In this document: positions 4,798 to 12,552 of the stretch, piece by piece | Position numbering within the stretch: the stretch's first letter is position 1 | How the letters are laid out: each line of letters opens with the position of its first letter | Origin: an uncultured Verrucomicrobiales bacterium | GTDB lineage: Bacteria > Verrucomicrobiota > Verrucomicrobiia > Verrucomicrobiales > Akkermansiaceae | Reading direction: 5' to 3' | Assembly (NCBI GenBank): GCA_937885815.1 | Contig: CALABM010000082.1 | Span: forward strand, 1 to 12,697 | DNA: 12,697 nucleotides | Program-made: the position numbers and the translations under genes | Notes under the pieces: model-generated | Databases searched by the model: none | Seen by the model: only the letters and a program-made list of their open reading frames with translations | What the model was told of the DNA's origin: nothing

Positions 4798-4926
4798 ATG
4801 ATAACGCTGATGCTGACCCGTGATGAATACGACCATTTGACGCGAGCCGCCGCCCGTCTTGGTATGACCATCTCAGAATACTTTTGCTACGCCGTGAAAG
4901 AGCAAATAGTCAACCGCAACGCCTGA
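4798..4926 (+). CDS. Small RHH (CopG/Arc-like) protein
   Basis: This 42-aa protein begins MITLMLTRDEYDHLTRAAAR and continues LGMTISEYFCYAVKEQIVN. A single strand followed by two helices is the standard ribbon-helix-helix pattern, and these bind DNA as dimers. I prefer ATG 4798 because AGGAG lies 8 bases upstream and RHH proteins usually start just before the strand. An in-frame ATG at 4756 would add 14 residues. It is the first gene of the rightward transcript, opposite the repressor, like Cro beside CI. It could be a second repressor, or could antagonise the HTH-RHH protein through its similar RHH half. The direction of effect is inference. Confidence 0.7.
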   Translation: MITLMLTRDEYDHLTRAAARLGMTISEYFCYAVKEQIVNRNA

Positions 4927-4948
4927 ACCCCGAACCCGTAGACAAGCC

Positions 4949-5401
4949 ATGAAAGCCGCCGTAGAGATAACCGACACGCTGCCCGCCGGGGCTGATGAGA
5001 AGAAGAAAGCCGGAAGCCGGCCCCGCCGCAGACTGACGAACGCTCAGATTCGGGAGCATATCGCAAAGAAGATGAAGGAGCTGGAGCTGTTACAAGCCGC
5101 GATTACCATTAGTGAGCGCGCTATAGATTGCTTTCATTGTGAGTATGAGAAAATGCAGGAGTATTTTCTTTCAACGGCTGATAGACGATTCTTTGCTATC
5201 CTTGCTGAGTATGGGGCAAATTTTCCTCGGCTGGAGGAGTTAAGGGAACACGCACAGGCCATAGCAAGGCAATATCTGCCATATGGCTTGGCGTGGGATT
5301 GGAAGTGGTATTTGCGCGAGATGGTGAAAGAATCAGCCCTGCCGCCGTGTGTTGCCATGATGTACAGGCTCGAAGAGAAAGAGCTACTGGGGCGAAAGTG
5401 A
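4949..5401 (+). CDS. Hypothetical protein, helical, basic N-terminus
   Basis: This 150-aa protein matches no family I recognise. Residues 1-33 are low-complexity and basic (DEKKKAGSRPRRR), likely flexible. About 34-70 looks like a long helix (NAQIREHIAKKMKELELLQ, then AAITISERAIDCFHCEYEKM), with a single C-x2-C-like FHC element but no full zinc motif. The rest is helical with several aromatic residues (LAWDWKWYLREM). It begins 22 bases after the RHH stop with no Shine-Dalgarno sequence, in a C/A-rich leader. As the second gene of the early rightward transcript it could be a small regulator or helper-interference factor, but nothing in it proves this. No signal peptide or membrane segment is seen. 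Confidence 0.7.
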   Translation: MKAAVEITDTLPAGADEKKKAGSRPRRRLTNAQIREHIAKKMKELELLQAAITISERAIDCFHCEYEKMQEYFLSTADRRFFAILAEYGANFPRLEELREHAQAIARQYLPYGLAWDWKWYLREMVKESALPPCVAMMYRLEEKELLGRK

Positions 5402-5568
5402 ACGCCGGGAAGGGGGCGGCATGGAGGAATAGTGAAAAAAATGACTGTATGACACAAAGAAAAAACGCGAGCATTCATTATCATAATAAGTACAGTTAAT
5501 TTACTTAATCGAGTTACCATCGGAAAACCGCGGGGAACTGAATCCCACGAGCGGAAAATGATTAAATT

Positions 5569-5614
5569 TTGACAACTAACGCCGATTTGACAATTCCTAA
5601 AAATATGGTATGCC
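5569..5614 (+). promoter_or_regulatory. Candidate promoter or operators before the AlpA-like genes
   Basis: TTTGACAA occurs twice, at 5568-5575 and 5586-5593, 18 bp apart. The second contains a consensus -35 box (5587-5592), followed after 16 bp by TATGCC (5609-5614) preceded by TG, an extended -10 form. Transcription from near 5621 would favour the ATG at 5667. The first copy may be an operator. The rest of the gap 5402-5568 shows no gene or terminator. Confidence 0.4.
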
Positions 5615-5666
5615 TATAAACGGGAAAAAGCGCGCTATAGTGTTCTATCCCGTATTAAACAAAACT

Positions 5667-5861
5667 ATGAAAGGCATATTACAGACTCAAAAAGACACGG
5701 CCCGCGCCCTTGGTGTGAGCATAATGACCTTGCGCCGTTGGCGAGAATGTCCGCGCGTGGAAATAAGCCGTAGAAAAGACGGGACTGCAATTTACCGCTA
5801 CAATGTTGATTCGGTAATTGCTTGGCTGGAGACTCGAACCCTGAAAGGAGGTGAAGCATGA
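5667..5861 (+). CDS. AlpA/MerR-like HTH protein (first of tandem pair)
   Basis: This 64-aa protein has the compact winged-helix pattern of AlpA-type regulators and excisionases: TQKDTARALGVSIMTLRRWR, a basic turn, then IYRYNVDSVIAWLETRTL. In P4-like satellites such proteins activate integrase or serve as excisionase. I prefer ATG 5667 because the likely promoter would start transcription near 5621. An upstream in-frame ATG at 5610 gives 83 aa and cannot be excluded. Neither start has a Shine-Dalgarno sequence, though 5667 is preceded by an A/C-rich leader. The stop overlaps the next start (ATGA), implying coupled translation. Its C-terminal WLExRTL also ends the next protein, so the two are probably diverged duplicates. 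Confidence 0.75.
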   Translation: MKGILQTQKDTARALGVSIMTLRRWRECPRVEISRRKDGTAIYRYNVDSVIAWLETRTLKGGEA

Positions 5862-6139
5862 GCGCGACGAAAAAGCCACGCAAGGCACCGCGCAAAGACC
5901 GAAAGGGGGCAGAGCTGAGAGAGGCCGCTACTATGGGCTTGCCGCTGAACCAAAGAGAGATTGCTGAGGCTCTATGCGTGAGTACAGATACCATCTCCCG
6001 CTATATGAAGCAAGGCATGCCGCACACTTTCGCCGGGGCTGTACAACATCAGGCGAGAGGATGCCGCCCGCGCTACCTGTTCCCGGCTTGCGTGAAGTGG
6101 CTTGAGGCTCGAACCCTTAACCCCGCTGCTCACCGATGA
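5858..6139 (+). CDS. AlpA/MerR-like HTH protein (second of tandem pair)
   Basis: This 93-aa protein starts with a basic tail (SATKKPRKAPRKDRKGAEL). The helix-turn-helix LNQREIAEALCVSTDTISRY follows, then an R-rich loop and YLFPACVKWLEARTL, matching the wing and final helix of the preceding protein. It has the best ribosome binding site in the window (GGAGGTGA, 7 bases before ATG), overlaps the previous gene by four bases, and overlaps the next by ATGA at 6136. It is probably a DNA-binding regulator or excisionase working with its neighbour. Which of the two acts in excision and which in transcription cannot be told from sequence. Confidence 0.75.
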   Translation: MSATKKPRKAPRKDRKGAELREAATMGLPLNQREIAEALCVSTDTISRYMKQGMPHTFAGAVQHQARGCRPRYLFPACVKWLEARTLNPAAHR

Positions 6140-6660
6140 CCGCCGCCCCCGAACTGATGCCTCGGCTGATAGTGGACACACGCGAGCAACGTCCGCTAGT
6201 TTTTCGCCATCTGGAGGCCGTACCCGGCACGCTACAAAGCGGAGATTACAGCATAGCCGGCTTGGAAGATGAGTTTGCCGTGGAGCGCAAGAGCATTCCT
6301 GACCTAGTGGGAAGCGTAACCCGCGACCGCGACCGCTTCACACGCGAGCTGCACCGGCTGAGGGGCTTCCGCTGGAAGTACCTGCTGGCAGTTGGTACAG
6401 AGATGGAGCTTTCACGCCTCGCCGCGCAAGGGCGAGCGAACCCGGCGCAGGTGAAGCATTCGATTCTAGCCTTTTCTGCGCGTTACAATCTGCCCGTCGT
6501 CTGGGTGGATAATCCCGAAGCCGCCGCGCATGTGGTAGAGTCATGGGCGTATATGGCATATCGTGAAGCCAAGAGACAAGCCGGCCTCAAGCTGGCAATT
6601 CCTCAATGGGTGAGTGCTACGCTGAGAGCCGCGAACATGGGAACGTATGCCCAGGGCTGA
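6136..6660 (+). CDS. ERCC4-fold (XPF/Mus81-type) nuclease
   Basis: This 174-aa protein has the core motifs of the ERCC4 nuclease domain: VDTREQ (D14, E17), SGDYSI (D37) and the signature VERKS (E50, R51, K52). Helical segments follow (DRDRFTRELHRL; KYLLAVGTEMELS). In XPF and Mus81 these acidic residues and Lys bind metal and cut branched or flapped DNA. No helix-hairpin-helix domain follows, so this is a minimal form, as found in some phages. Its place in an operon with primase and ATPase suggests processing of replication or recombination intermediates. Nicking at an origin or attack on helper DNA are other possibilities. The start overlaps the previous stop. Fold assignment is strong; substrate is unknown. 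Confidence 0.88.
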   Translation: MTAAPELMPRLIVDTREQRPLVFRHLEAVPGTLQSGDYSIAGLEDEFAVERKSIPDLVGSVTRDRDRFTRELHRLRGFRWKYLLAVGTEMELSRLAAQGRANPAQVKHSILAFSARYNLPVVWVDNPEAAAHVVESWAYMAYREAKRQAGLKLAIPQWVSATLRAANMGTYAQG

Positions 6661-6700
6661 ATCCTGCACCCGGTGGAGAACTTAATCAGAAGTAAACGCG

Positions 6701-6865
6701 ATGGATCAGACAAACAAAGAGATGACGGAGTCGCTAGAACTGGCCTATGAGGATTTTGTTATGTTGCGAGTGATTGCAGCGATGAACAACACAACCCCCG
6801 CCGACCTTGTGCGCCGTTTTATTCTGGCACACCTTGGCGAGCTGCCACCTGTAGACCCGCGATGA
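6701..6865 (+). CDS. Small RHH-like protein coupled to the primase
   Basis: A 54-aa open frame is confirmed by its ATGA overlap with the primase start at 6862. The sequence contains LELAYEDFVMLRVIAAMNN and TTPADLVRRFILAHLGELPP, the strand-helix-turn-helix look of a CopG/Arc-type protein. It is the third such domain in the element. It may bind DNA at the origin or regulate the replication genes. The ATG at 6701 lacks a Shine-Dalgarno sequence. An internal ATG at 6722 would still keep the domain. Confidence 0.6.
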   Translation: MDQTNKEMTESLELAYEDFVMLRVIAAMNNTTPADLVRRFILAHLGELPPVDPR

Positions 6866-8013
6866 ACTACACGCAATCTGACATAGCCGCCCTAAAGAGT
6901 GCGGATGTGCTGCAAGCCTATTGTGAACGCACATTAGGGCAGGGGAAGCGCGTAGGGGGCAAGATGTTCTATCCATGCCCCTATGGAGCGCACACGCGCC
7001 TCAAGCTGGAAGTGACAGACAAGAACGGATGCGGGCTTGCATTGTGCCGGGCGTGCAATCGTGGCGGCTCTGTGTTTGACGTTGCCGCCGGGGTGCTGGG
7101 TGTAGACCCTCGCAAGGATTTTGCCGCATGTGTGGAGGCTGTAGCCGATGCCGTAAGGTACAATCTGACGCCCGATGACGGCACCGCCCCGAAAAAGGGG
7201 CGCAGGAGCCGCAAGGCGGGCTTTTCGCGCCCGCTGGCTGTACCTGCCCGCCCTGTACCTGCCCCCGCTGTAGAAAAGCCGCTGGAGTACCTGCTGCCCG
7301 ATGAGGAAGCCGCCGCGCTTGCCGCTGTGGAGCGACTGAGGAACGCCCCGCGCCTGATGTTTGACTTTGCCGCCATGCTTGGCCTGCCCCTCGGGGTGAT
7401 ACGAAGTCATACTGACATGAGCCTTGCCGTGCGTGGATTGTTGGGAGTTGATGAGCGTGGCCGCATGGTGTATGTTTACACCCACTGCCCCGATGACGCC
7501 GCCCCGGTGCGGGTGCATTTGATAAAATACAGATGCAAGGAGATTCCATGGCCGTATCATGGAAACCCTTTCCATATACCCAAAGGCTCGAAAAAATCGA
7601 GATTTTGGGGAGCCGATGACGCCGCCGCCCGTGATGCCGTCTGGATTACTGAGGGAGAATCTGACGCGCTGGCCGTGCGGGCTGCGGTGGAAGATTGGCA
7701 TGAGATAGCCCTGCATACGCTGGACAAGTACGCCCCCGCCACATTCCCCGCCGTAGTGGCGAAGCCGGATGCCGGCACGTTCAAGCCGGAATGGGCGAGA
7801 GGACTAGAGGGCAAGGAAGTGACGCTAATTTCAGACAATGACGAAGCAGGGCAGAATGGAGCCGCTAAAACTGCGGAGATCCTGCACGCCGCTGGGGTGC
7901 GCTGTGTCTACGTCTGGAAGCCTGAAAGCGTAAAAGATGCGCGTGCCGCATTTGATAGGGAAATGCCGTGGCGATTAGCCGCCGATGTATACAAGAACCG
8001 AAAAGCAATTTAA
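6862..8013 (+). CDS. Primase with CHC2-like zinc finger and TOPRIM domain
   Basis: This 383-aa protein should lay down RNA primers for element replication. The N-terminus has a zinc-binding pattern C39-x4-H44, C62-x2-C65 (YPCPYGAH ... LCRAC), like the CHC2 finger of DnaG-type and phage primases. A variable basic linker follows (about 105-145, KKGRRSRKAG). The TOPRIM domain is at about 258-350, with the glutamate motif TEGESDALA (E264, D268) and the paired aspartates SDNDEAG (D325, D327) that hold metal. The length is suited to a primase without a fused helicase. The next gene supplies the ATPase, so the two together resemble split versions of satellite and phage primase-helicases. Translation is coupled to the 54-aa RHH gene by ATGA. 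Confidence 0.88.
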   Translation: MNYTQSDIAALKSADVLQAYCERTLGQGKRVGGKMFYPCPYGAHTRLKLEVTDKNGCGLALCRACNRGGSVFDVAAGVLGVDPRKDFAACVEAVADAVRYNLTPDDGTAPKKGRRSRKAGFSRPLAVPARPVPAPAVEKPLEYLLPDEEAAALAAVERLRNAPRLMFDFAAMLGLPLGVIRSHTDMSLAVRGLLGVDERGRMVYVYTHCPDDAAPVRVHLIKYRCKEIPWPYHGNPFHIPKGSKKSRFWGADDAAARDAVWITEGESDALAVRAAVEDWHEIALHTLDKYAPATFPAVVAKPDAGTFKPEWARGLEGKEVTLISDNDEAGQNGAAKTAEILHAAGVRCVYVWKPESVKDARAAFDREMPWRLAADVYKNRKAI

Positions 8014-8030
8014 CACACAAACAAGAAAAA

Positions 8031-9767
8031 ATGGACTCTGGAAAAGATGATTTTGAAGAATCGGCTATGATAGCCAAGGCCGGCCATGCGGCATTACTGG
8101 AAGCTAACGCCGCCGCTGCCCGTGAGGAAGAGGAGCGAAACCGCCCGCCCGCTGTGGCTCTGGGGAGACTTGGCAGAAGTTATGTTTTTTATTCGCCGTC
8201 ATGCGGTGATATTTTTGAATACCCGCCTGACAAGCTGAACAATGCGGGGATCTTGCTAACGATGGCACCGCTCGAATGTTGGGAAAGCTGGCTTTTCCCT
8301 GATATTGTGAACTCCGGGGAACATGTAAGCAAAAAAGTTCTGCTCGATGCAGCGCAATCTCGCTTGCTGGCTGATAGCAGAGGCAAACATTTTGACCCTG
8401 ACAAAGTGCGAGCGCGTGGTGTATGGGCTGATTCTCCCGATGGGTGGATATACAATGCCGGCGCGAGCTGTTGGCACATTCCCGCCAATGGAGGGAAGCC
8501 GGAGCGCGTAGGCAACATGAGAGGTAAAATTATGTACTCTGCGGGCGTAGAGCTGCCGGAGCCTAGCGAAGCCATGTTGACTGATACAGAGGGGCAACAC
8601 CTGTTGGAGCTGTTGACCGCTCGAACGTGGAGAATGCAAGGCTCAGGAGAGCTGTTAGCTGGCTGGCTTGTTTCCTCATTGCTTGCTGGAATAACGCCGA
8701 TTCGCCCGCATATCTGGGTAAATGCTTCACCCGGTACGGGTAAAACATTTTTGAGGGATGAAATAGGGCATATAATAAGGGATTTTGCGCTGATTCCTAA
8801 TGGTGTTCCAACGGAAGCCGCAATTCGCCAACACCGCAAAGGCGATTGCTTACCCGTAGTTTTGGACGAAGTAGAACCCGATGAGGACGAAGCGAAAGAA
8901 AAGAAGATTTTGGGATTATTGGAGCTGATGAGAAGTGCAAGCTACAGCGGAAAAGTAATAAGAGGCACGAAAGAGGGCGTTGGCGTTTCTTATCTGATGA
9001 AATGCAACTTTGCGCTTTTTTCTATATCAAACGCGATAAACAGAGAAGCGGATGCCACGCGCTGCATTGTACTACAATTATTCACGCCGCGCGACAAAGT
9101 AGCCAAAAAGGCATTGTGGCAAAGACAAGAAGCCGGACGAAAGCTAATTAAGCAAGATGATTTCCATGGGCGATTGATAGCGCGTCTATTGGGGACTCTG
9201 CCGGCCATAATGCGAAACATAGAAGAATTGACGGAGTATCTATCTGGACTTGATGGCGTGGATTCTCGCCGGGCAAGCATATTCGCCGTGCTTATGGCGT
9301 GCCGGCATGCGTTGACAAGTCGGGAGCTTATGACCGCCGATGAAATGAATCATGCCGCTGTATTGGCTAGAGCTTATGACCAATCAGAGGAAAAAGAGAG
9401 CGACTTTTCCCGATGTCTGAATATACTATGTACCCATCAAGTAGAAGTAATGGGAGCCGGCAAAATGACTGTAGCGAGCGCGTGCCGCATGGCTGCAAAT
9501 GGTGACGCTGAAGCTCGTCAGGCTGCCGCCCGCGCTCTGGAGCTGTTTGGTCTGCGATGGAGAGACGATAAAAACGCTCTGCAAATTCACTCGGGAGGTG
9601 ACAAAATAAAGCGAGTATATAAAGGGACGCCATGGGCAAGCGGTAAAATCTCCCCGGTGCTGATGGATGGGGGGCAGGGGTGCTATATAGCGTCAGGAAG
9701 ATTTAGCGGCTGGAAAGACTCCCGCAAATGTCCATTCATCCCCGCCGCTCTGATTCTGGGAGATTGA
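8031..9767 (+). CDS. P-loop ATPase, probable replicative helicase
   Basis: This 578-aa protein has an N-terminal region of about 200 residues with no motif I recognise (WADSPDGWIYNAGASCWHIP). A P-loop ATPase domain follows: Walker A ASPGTGKT (232-239), Walker B VVLDE (276-280) and a sensor-1-like NFALFSISN (326-334), then a possible arginine finger in ADATRC. This order fits helicases of the SF3/AAA+ type or DUF927-like proteins found beside primases in satellites, phages and plasmids. It probably unwinds the origin and drives the fork. I start at ATG 8031, because the extra residues from ATG 7968 would only overlap the primase coding end. No Shine-Dalgarno sequence is present; the leader is A/C-rich. 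Alternative: an origin-binding loader rather than the helicase itself. Confidence 0.82.
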   Translation: MDSGKDDFEESAMIAKAGHAALLEANAAAAREEEERNRPPAVALGRLGRSYVFYSPSCGDIFEYPPDKLNNAGILLTMAPLECWESWLFPDIVNSGEHVSKKVLLDAAQSRLLADSRGKHFDPDKVRARGVWADSPDGWIYNAGASCWHIPANGGKPERVGNMRGKIMYSAGVELPEPSEAMLTDTEGQHLLELLTARTWRMQGSGELLAGWLVSSLLAGITPIRPHIWVNASPGTGKTFLRDEIGHIIRDFALIPNGVPTEAAIRQHRKGDCLPVVLDEVEPDEDEAKEKKILGLLELMRSASYSGKVIRGTKEGVGVSYLMKCNFALFSISNAINREADATRCIVLQLFTPRDKVAKKALWQRQEAGRKLIKQDDFHGRLIARLLGTLPAIMRNIEELTEYLSGLDGVDSRRASIFAVLMACRHALTSRELMTADEMNHAAVLARAYDQSEEKESDFSRCLNILCTHQVEVMGAGKMTVASACRMAANGDAEARQAAARALELFGLRWRDDKNALQIHSGGDKIKRVYKGTPWASGKISPVLMDGGQGCYIASGRFSGWKDSRKCPFIPAALILGD

Positions 9768-9804
9768 ACGGATAACTTAACAAACAACAAACCAACAAAA
9801 CAAC

Positions 9805-12096
9805 ATGACCAAAACTGACGCAGAGATAACGCTGAACTTCAAAGCAGAGTACAGGCAAGCATTGTTAGCAATCGCCAACATGTCAAAAGCATTAAAAGAG
9901 CTGCAATCACAGGCGCATATAATGCTAAACGTTGGGAATGCCGGCTCTCCTGATAAACAGGGGGCCGGAGTCAACATGAACCCCGCCGAAGTGGCAAAAT
10001 TCCGTGACGTTATGGCACAGACCGCGCAGGCCGTGGCCGGTGTATCTGCTGAGCTGGTAAAATTAGGGGAAAATCTCGCGAAGAGCCACACGCCGCCGGA
10101 GAAGGTGCGAGAGGTGGCAGAGCTGGCGCAGACTTACAGCACGCTTGCAAGTTCTGTTACCGACGCTGCTTCCGCATTGAATAAGCTATCTGGAGAGGGC
10201 GAAAATTCCTCTCCGCAAATTGCCGTCTTTACTGAGCGGATAAAGCTGCTGCAAGATCAAGTAACGCAGTTACAAAAGCAGATTGACGAAATGCAGCCTA
10301 CTCACGCCCCCGGCCCCGGTGAAAATGGGAACACCGGCCCCGTTGATAGTACGATGAAAGCCAACGTAAGAACGATGACATGGCTTCAGCAGGCGCAAGC
10401 CGCGCGCCGTCTGGGTAGAGCCGTGTCTGAAATAACGGAAAAGCTTTCCACGCTTGCGGAAGATGCCGAAAAAGGGAGCCTGAACTTGACCGCGCTTGCT
10501 GGTGATGTCGCTCTGGTGGCTTATACCATGCGGGGCGCGCTGGGGCCTATAAGCGCAGTAGTGCTGGCCGTTGAACTGCTGCAAGGTGCATGGAACACTT
10601 ACGCAAAGAGCCGTCAGGCGCAACTCAGAGCCGAAAGGGACGAACGCGAAAGCTTCAGGATGACAGAGGAGGCACTAAAGGCCGTGACGAAAGCTAAAGA
10701 GGCCTATTTAGAAAAGCAAGTGCGATTCTCTGAGATTGAACAGATAAAAGAGACATACAGACAATTAAATGATGAGATTGAACGGGGGCGCCGGCTGATA
10801 GAGGAGACTACACGCGCAGAGATGCAACGTCTGGCATTAACTCAGGATGCGGAAGAGCATGCGGAAGCAATGAGACGCTTAGAGCTAAATGACCGGCTCA
10901 CACGGGGCGAAATAACGCAGGAGGAATATCAGACTGAGCTTGTAACTATGCGAAGGGCCAAAGCGCAGAGAGCCGCCGCCGCTGATATCTCCCGCGCTGA
11001 AAGTGAGGCCCGCGCCGCAGGGGAACGCAGGAGGCTAGCACAGAGGACGCTTTCAGAGCGTGATATCAGCCTTACAGCCGCAAGTAATGACTTGGCCGGC
11101 TTCATGTCAGAAGAGGAGATAGAAGAGCTTAGTAGAGGCTTAGAGGCATTACAGGAACGAAGGCAAAAACGCTATGCACGATACAGGGAACTAGAGGCAA
11201 GGCAAGAAAGTCAAGTCTTTGGCGGTATGGGTGGATTTGAGGCTATAGCTTTACAGAATGAGCTACAGGCCGTGAAGAGGGAACTGCATGCAGCAGACCG
11301 CGCTTTACTTGACTATCAGACCTTCATTGATGAAGCTACAGGAGGCGAAAGCATAGAGGATTATTCAGCCCGCCGGAGACAATCGCAAGAGCGGTATAAC
11401 GTGGCAGAGAGTGAAAGAAGGCGAGCCGCCGAAACGCTGGAAGCCGGCATTCGTGAGGAAGAGCAGGCCCGGCAGAGGGAAGCCGAGACTCGCGCCAAAA
11501 GCGCGCAAGCCACAGAGCAGGCACGGCAGATAGCAGAAGCCGAGATACGAGCCATAGAGACAAGAAGAGCCGCCAACGAAGAGAGAAGCCGCCGAGATGC
11601 TGAGCTTACTAGAAAGAGGGAAGAGGCCGAAACGCTGGAACGGGCCGCGCTTGCACGCCGCATAGAGGAGGCCCGCCGGGAAGCAGGGGAAGCCGGCCTG
11701 AACCATCTCGAAAGAGCACACCGGGAAAGAGTGGCCCGCATGTATGAGGAGGAAGCCGCCAACAGAAGAGAGAGAGGCGCGCAGACCATCAGAGCCGTTA
11801 GGGAACTAGCGGCAGAGGGCAGGGGGAATGAGATTACCCGCTGGGCCGCTGGTAATGTTGAGGATATCGCCGGACAGAGGATAAACGCGCAACAGGCACA
11901 GGCCATCATTGAGCGGGGGACTAAAGCATTACAGACCCGGACACAGCAGGATGACGCCATAATGGAAGAGCTGATAAAGCAAGCGCGCTATAATGAATCC
12001 GTCACACACAGACAGCAGAGCCAAATTCAGAGGCTGCAATCTGAATTGAGGGAGTCTCGCAGAAGGCAGGAAAGAATGTCTCGCGAGCTTTTATAG
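9805..12096 (+). CDS. Long coiled-coil protein resembling a tail tape measure
   Basis: This 763-aa protein opens with TDAEITLNFKAEYRQALLAI, like the start of many phage tape measure proteins. N-terminal helices run to about 165, then a Gly/Pro linker (APGPGENGNTGP). A hydrophobic stretch follows at 226-263 (LTALAGDVALVAYTMRGALG, then PISAVVLAVELLQGAW). A very long Arg/Glu/Ala-rich coiled coil takes up the rest (about 264-763). Tape measures set tail length and carry hydrophobic segments. No other tail gene is present, so it would have to act within a helper's tail. Alternatives are a capsid-size or scaffold factor, an anti-helper effector, or a structural coiled coil. No signal peptide is seen. 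The leader is a G-free CAA-rich stretch (9772-9804) without a Shine-Dalgarno sequence. It is the last gene before the operon terminator. Confidence 0.6.
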   Translation: MTKTDAEITLNFKAEYRQALLAIANMSKALKELQSQAHIMLNVGNAGSPDKQGAGVNMNPAEVAKFRDVMAQTAQAVAGVSAELVKLGENLAKSHTPPEKVREVAELAQTYSTLASSVTDAASALNKLSGEGENSSPQIAVFTERIKLLQDQVTQLQKQIDEMQPTHAPGPGENGNTGPVDSTMKANVRTMTWLQQAQAARRLGRAVSEITEKLSTLAEDAEKGSLNLTALAGDVALVAYTMRGALGPISAVVLAVELLQGAWNTYAKSRQAQLRAERDERESFRMTEEALKAVTKAKEAYLEKQVRFSEIEQIKETYRQLNDEIERGRRLIEETTRAEMQRLALTQDAEEHAEAMRRLELNDRLTRGEITQEEYQTELVTMRRAKAQRAAAADISRAESEARAAGERRRLAQRTLSERDISLTAASNDLAGFMSEEEIEELSRGLEALQERRQKRYARYRELEARQESQVFGGMGGFEAIALQNELQAVKRELHAADRALLDYQTFIDEATGGESIEDYSARRRQSQERYNVAESERRRAAETLEAGIREEEQARQREAETRAKSAQATEQARQIAEAEIRAIETRRAANEERSRRDAELTRKREEAETLERAALARRIEEARREAGEAGLNHLERAHRERVARMYEEEAANRRERGAQTIRAVRELAAEGRGNEITRWAAGNVEDIAGQRINAQQAQAIIERGTKALQTRTQQDDAIMEELIKQARYNESVTHRQQSQIQRLQSELRESRRRQERMSRELL

Positions 12097-12120
12097 CCGG
12101 CACATCATAGCCGAACTGAT

Positions 12121-12160
12121 GCCCGCATGGCCTGATTTGGGGGGCCGTGCGGGCGTTTTT
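12121..12160 (+). terminator. Strong terminator of the rightward gene block
   Basis: GCCCGCATGGCC (12121-12132) pairs over 12 positions (one G-U) with GGCCGTGCGGGC (12143-12154), followed by GTTTTT. It lies 24 bases after the stop of the coiled-coil gene. Confidence 0.8.
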
Positions 12161-12170
12161 CAAAAAAACT

Positions 12171-12306
12171 GACTACCGAAAAAGAAAATTGACTACCATC
12201 TTACGCGCTTAGACACAGGGATTTATAAAAAGTGGTAGTCATGGGTAGTCATTGGCAAGACTACCATTAAAACGTTGACTCTGAAAAGATAACATGCGAA
12301 GTAGTC
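12171..12306. repeat. GACTACC/GGTAGTC array with AT-rich flank (candidate origin, part 2)
   Basis: GACTACC occurs at 12171, 12191 and 12259, its inverse GGTAGTC at 12234 and 12244, and a variant AGTAGTC at 12300-12306. Spacings include 20 and 10 bp. A TTATATATATTA segment follows at 12328-12339. All copies share the core GTAGT with the TGTAGTA array at 1541-1651, which also borders a TATATA stretch. Two arrays of related sites beside easily melted DNA recall the bipartite ori/crr arrangement of phage P4. Because this array is near attR, integrase arm sites or an operator are alternatives. Confidence 0.5.
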
Positions 12307-12531
12307 AGATTTTCCCGAAAAATCAATTATATATATTACACTCGCACGATGAATCCGGCCCCGGTGATGCCCCTGCTGAGGGGTGCGCCCGGTGCGCTGC
12401 TGCCCGTTCCATCTGGAGAAAAATCAGCCATGCCGGCCAAAGTATACAAAATGACGTAAAATAACAAAAAGGCAATTTTGGGAGAGAAACGCTGGAGTTC
12501 GCATGGTAGCTGGGATTGTAAGGGTAAAAAG
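12307..12531. other. Non-coding stretch near the right end
   Basis: No supported gene lies here. A 36-codon open frame (12349-12459) follows a TATATT box, but its Pro/Ala/Leu-rich sequence and lack of a ribosome binding site make it doubtful. Short hairpins such as CCCC-TGCTGA-GGGG (about 12367-12380) are visible. The segment separates the GTAGT array from the attR arm repeats. Confidence 0.3.
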
Positions 12532-12552
12532 CTGTCGGGAAAATGTCGGGAA
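12532..12552. repeat. Right copy of tandem TGTCGGGAA repeat (candidate integrase arm site)
   Basis: TGTCGGGAA occurs at 12533-12541 and 12544-12552, in a 21-bp block identical to 110-130. The shared word TGCGGTTATTAG follows at 12569-12580 (37 bp after the block start here, 53 bp on the left). Confidence 0.6.

Noticed and set aside
5831..5841. GACTCGAACCC, an 11-bp match to the att core, inside the first AlpA-like gene
   Set aside because: It encodes the E-T-R-T-L end of the protein, which is conserved with the second paralogue, and the match is to the universal tRNA T-loop sequence. Probably chance.
6934..7716. 260-aa open frame on the minus strand
   Set aside because: It lies opposite the primase, whose zinc and TOPRIM motifs are clear. 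The antisense frame has no recognisable domain and reflects the GC-rich codon pattern.
12349..12459. 36-aa open frame after a TATATT box
   Set aside because: It is short, Pro/Ala/Leu-rich, lacks a ribosome binding site and has no good -35 box.
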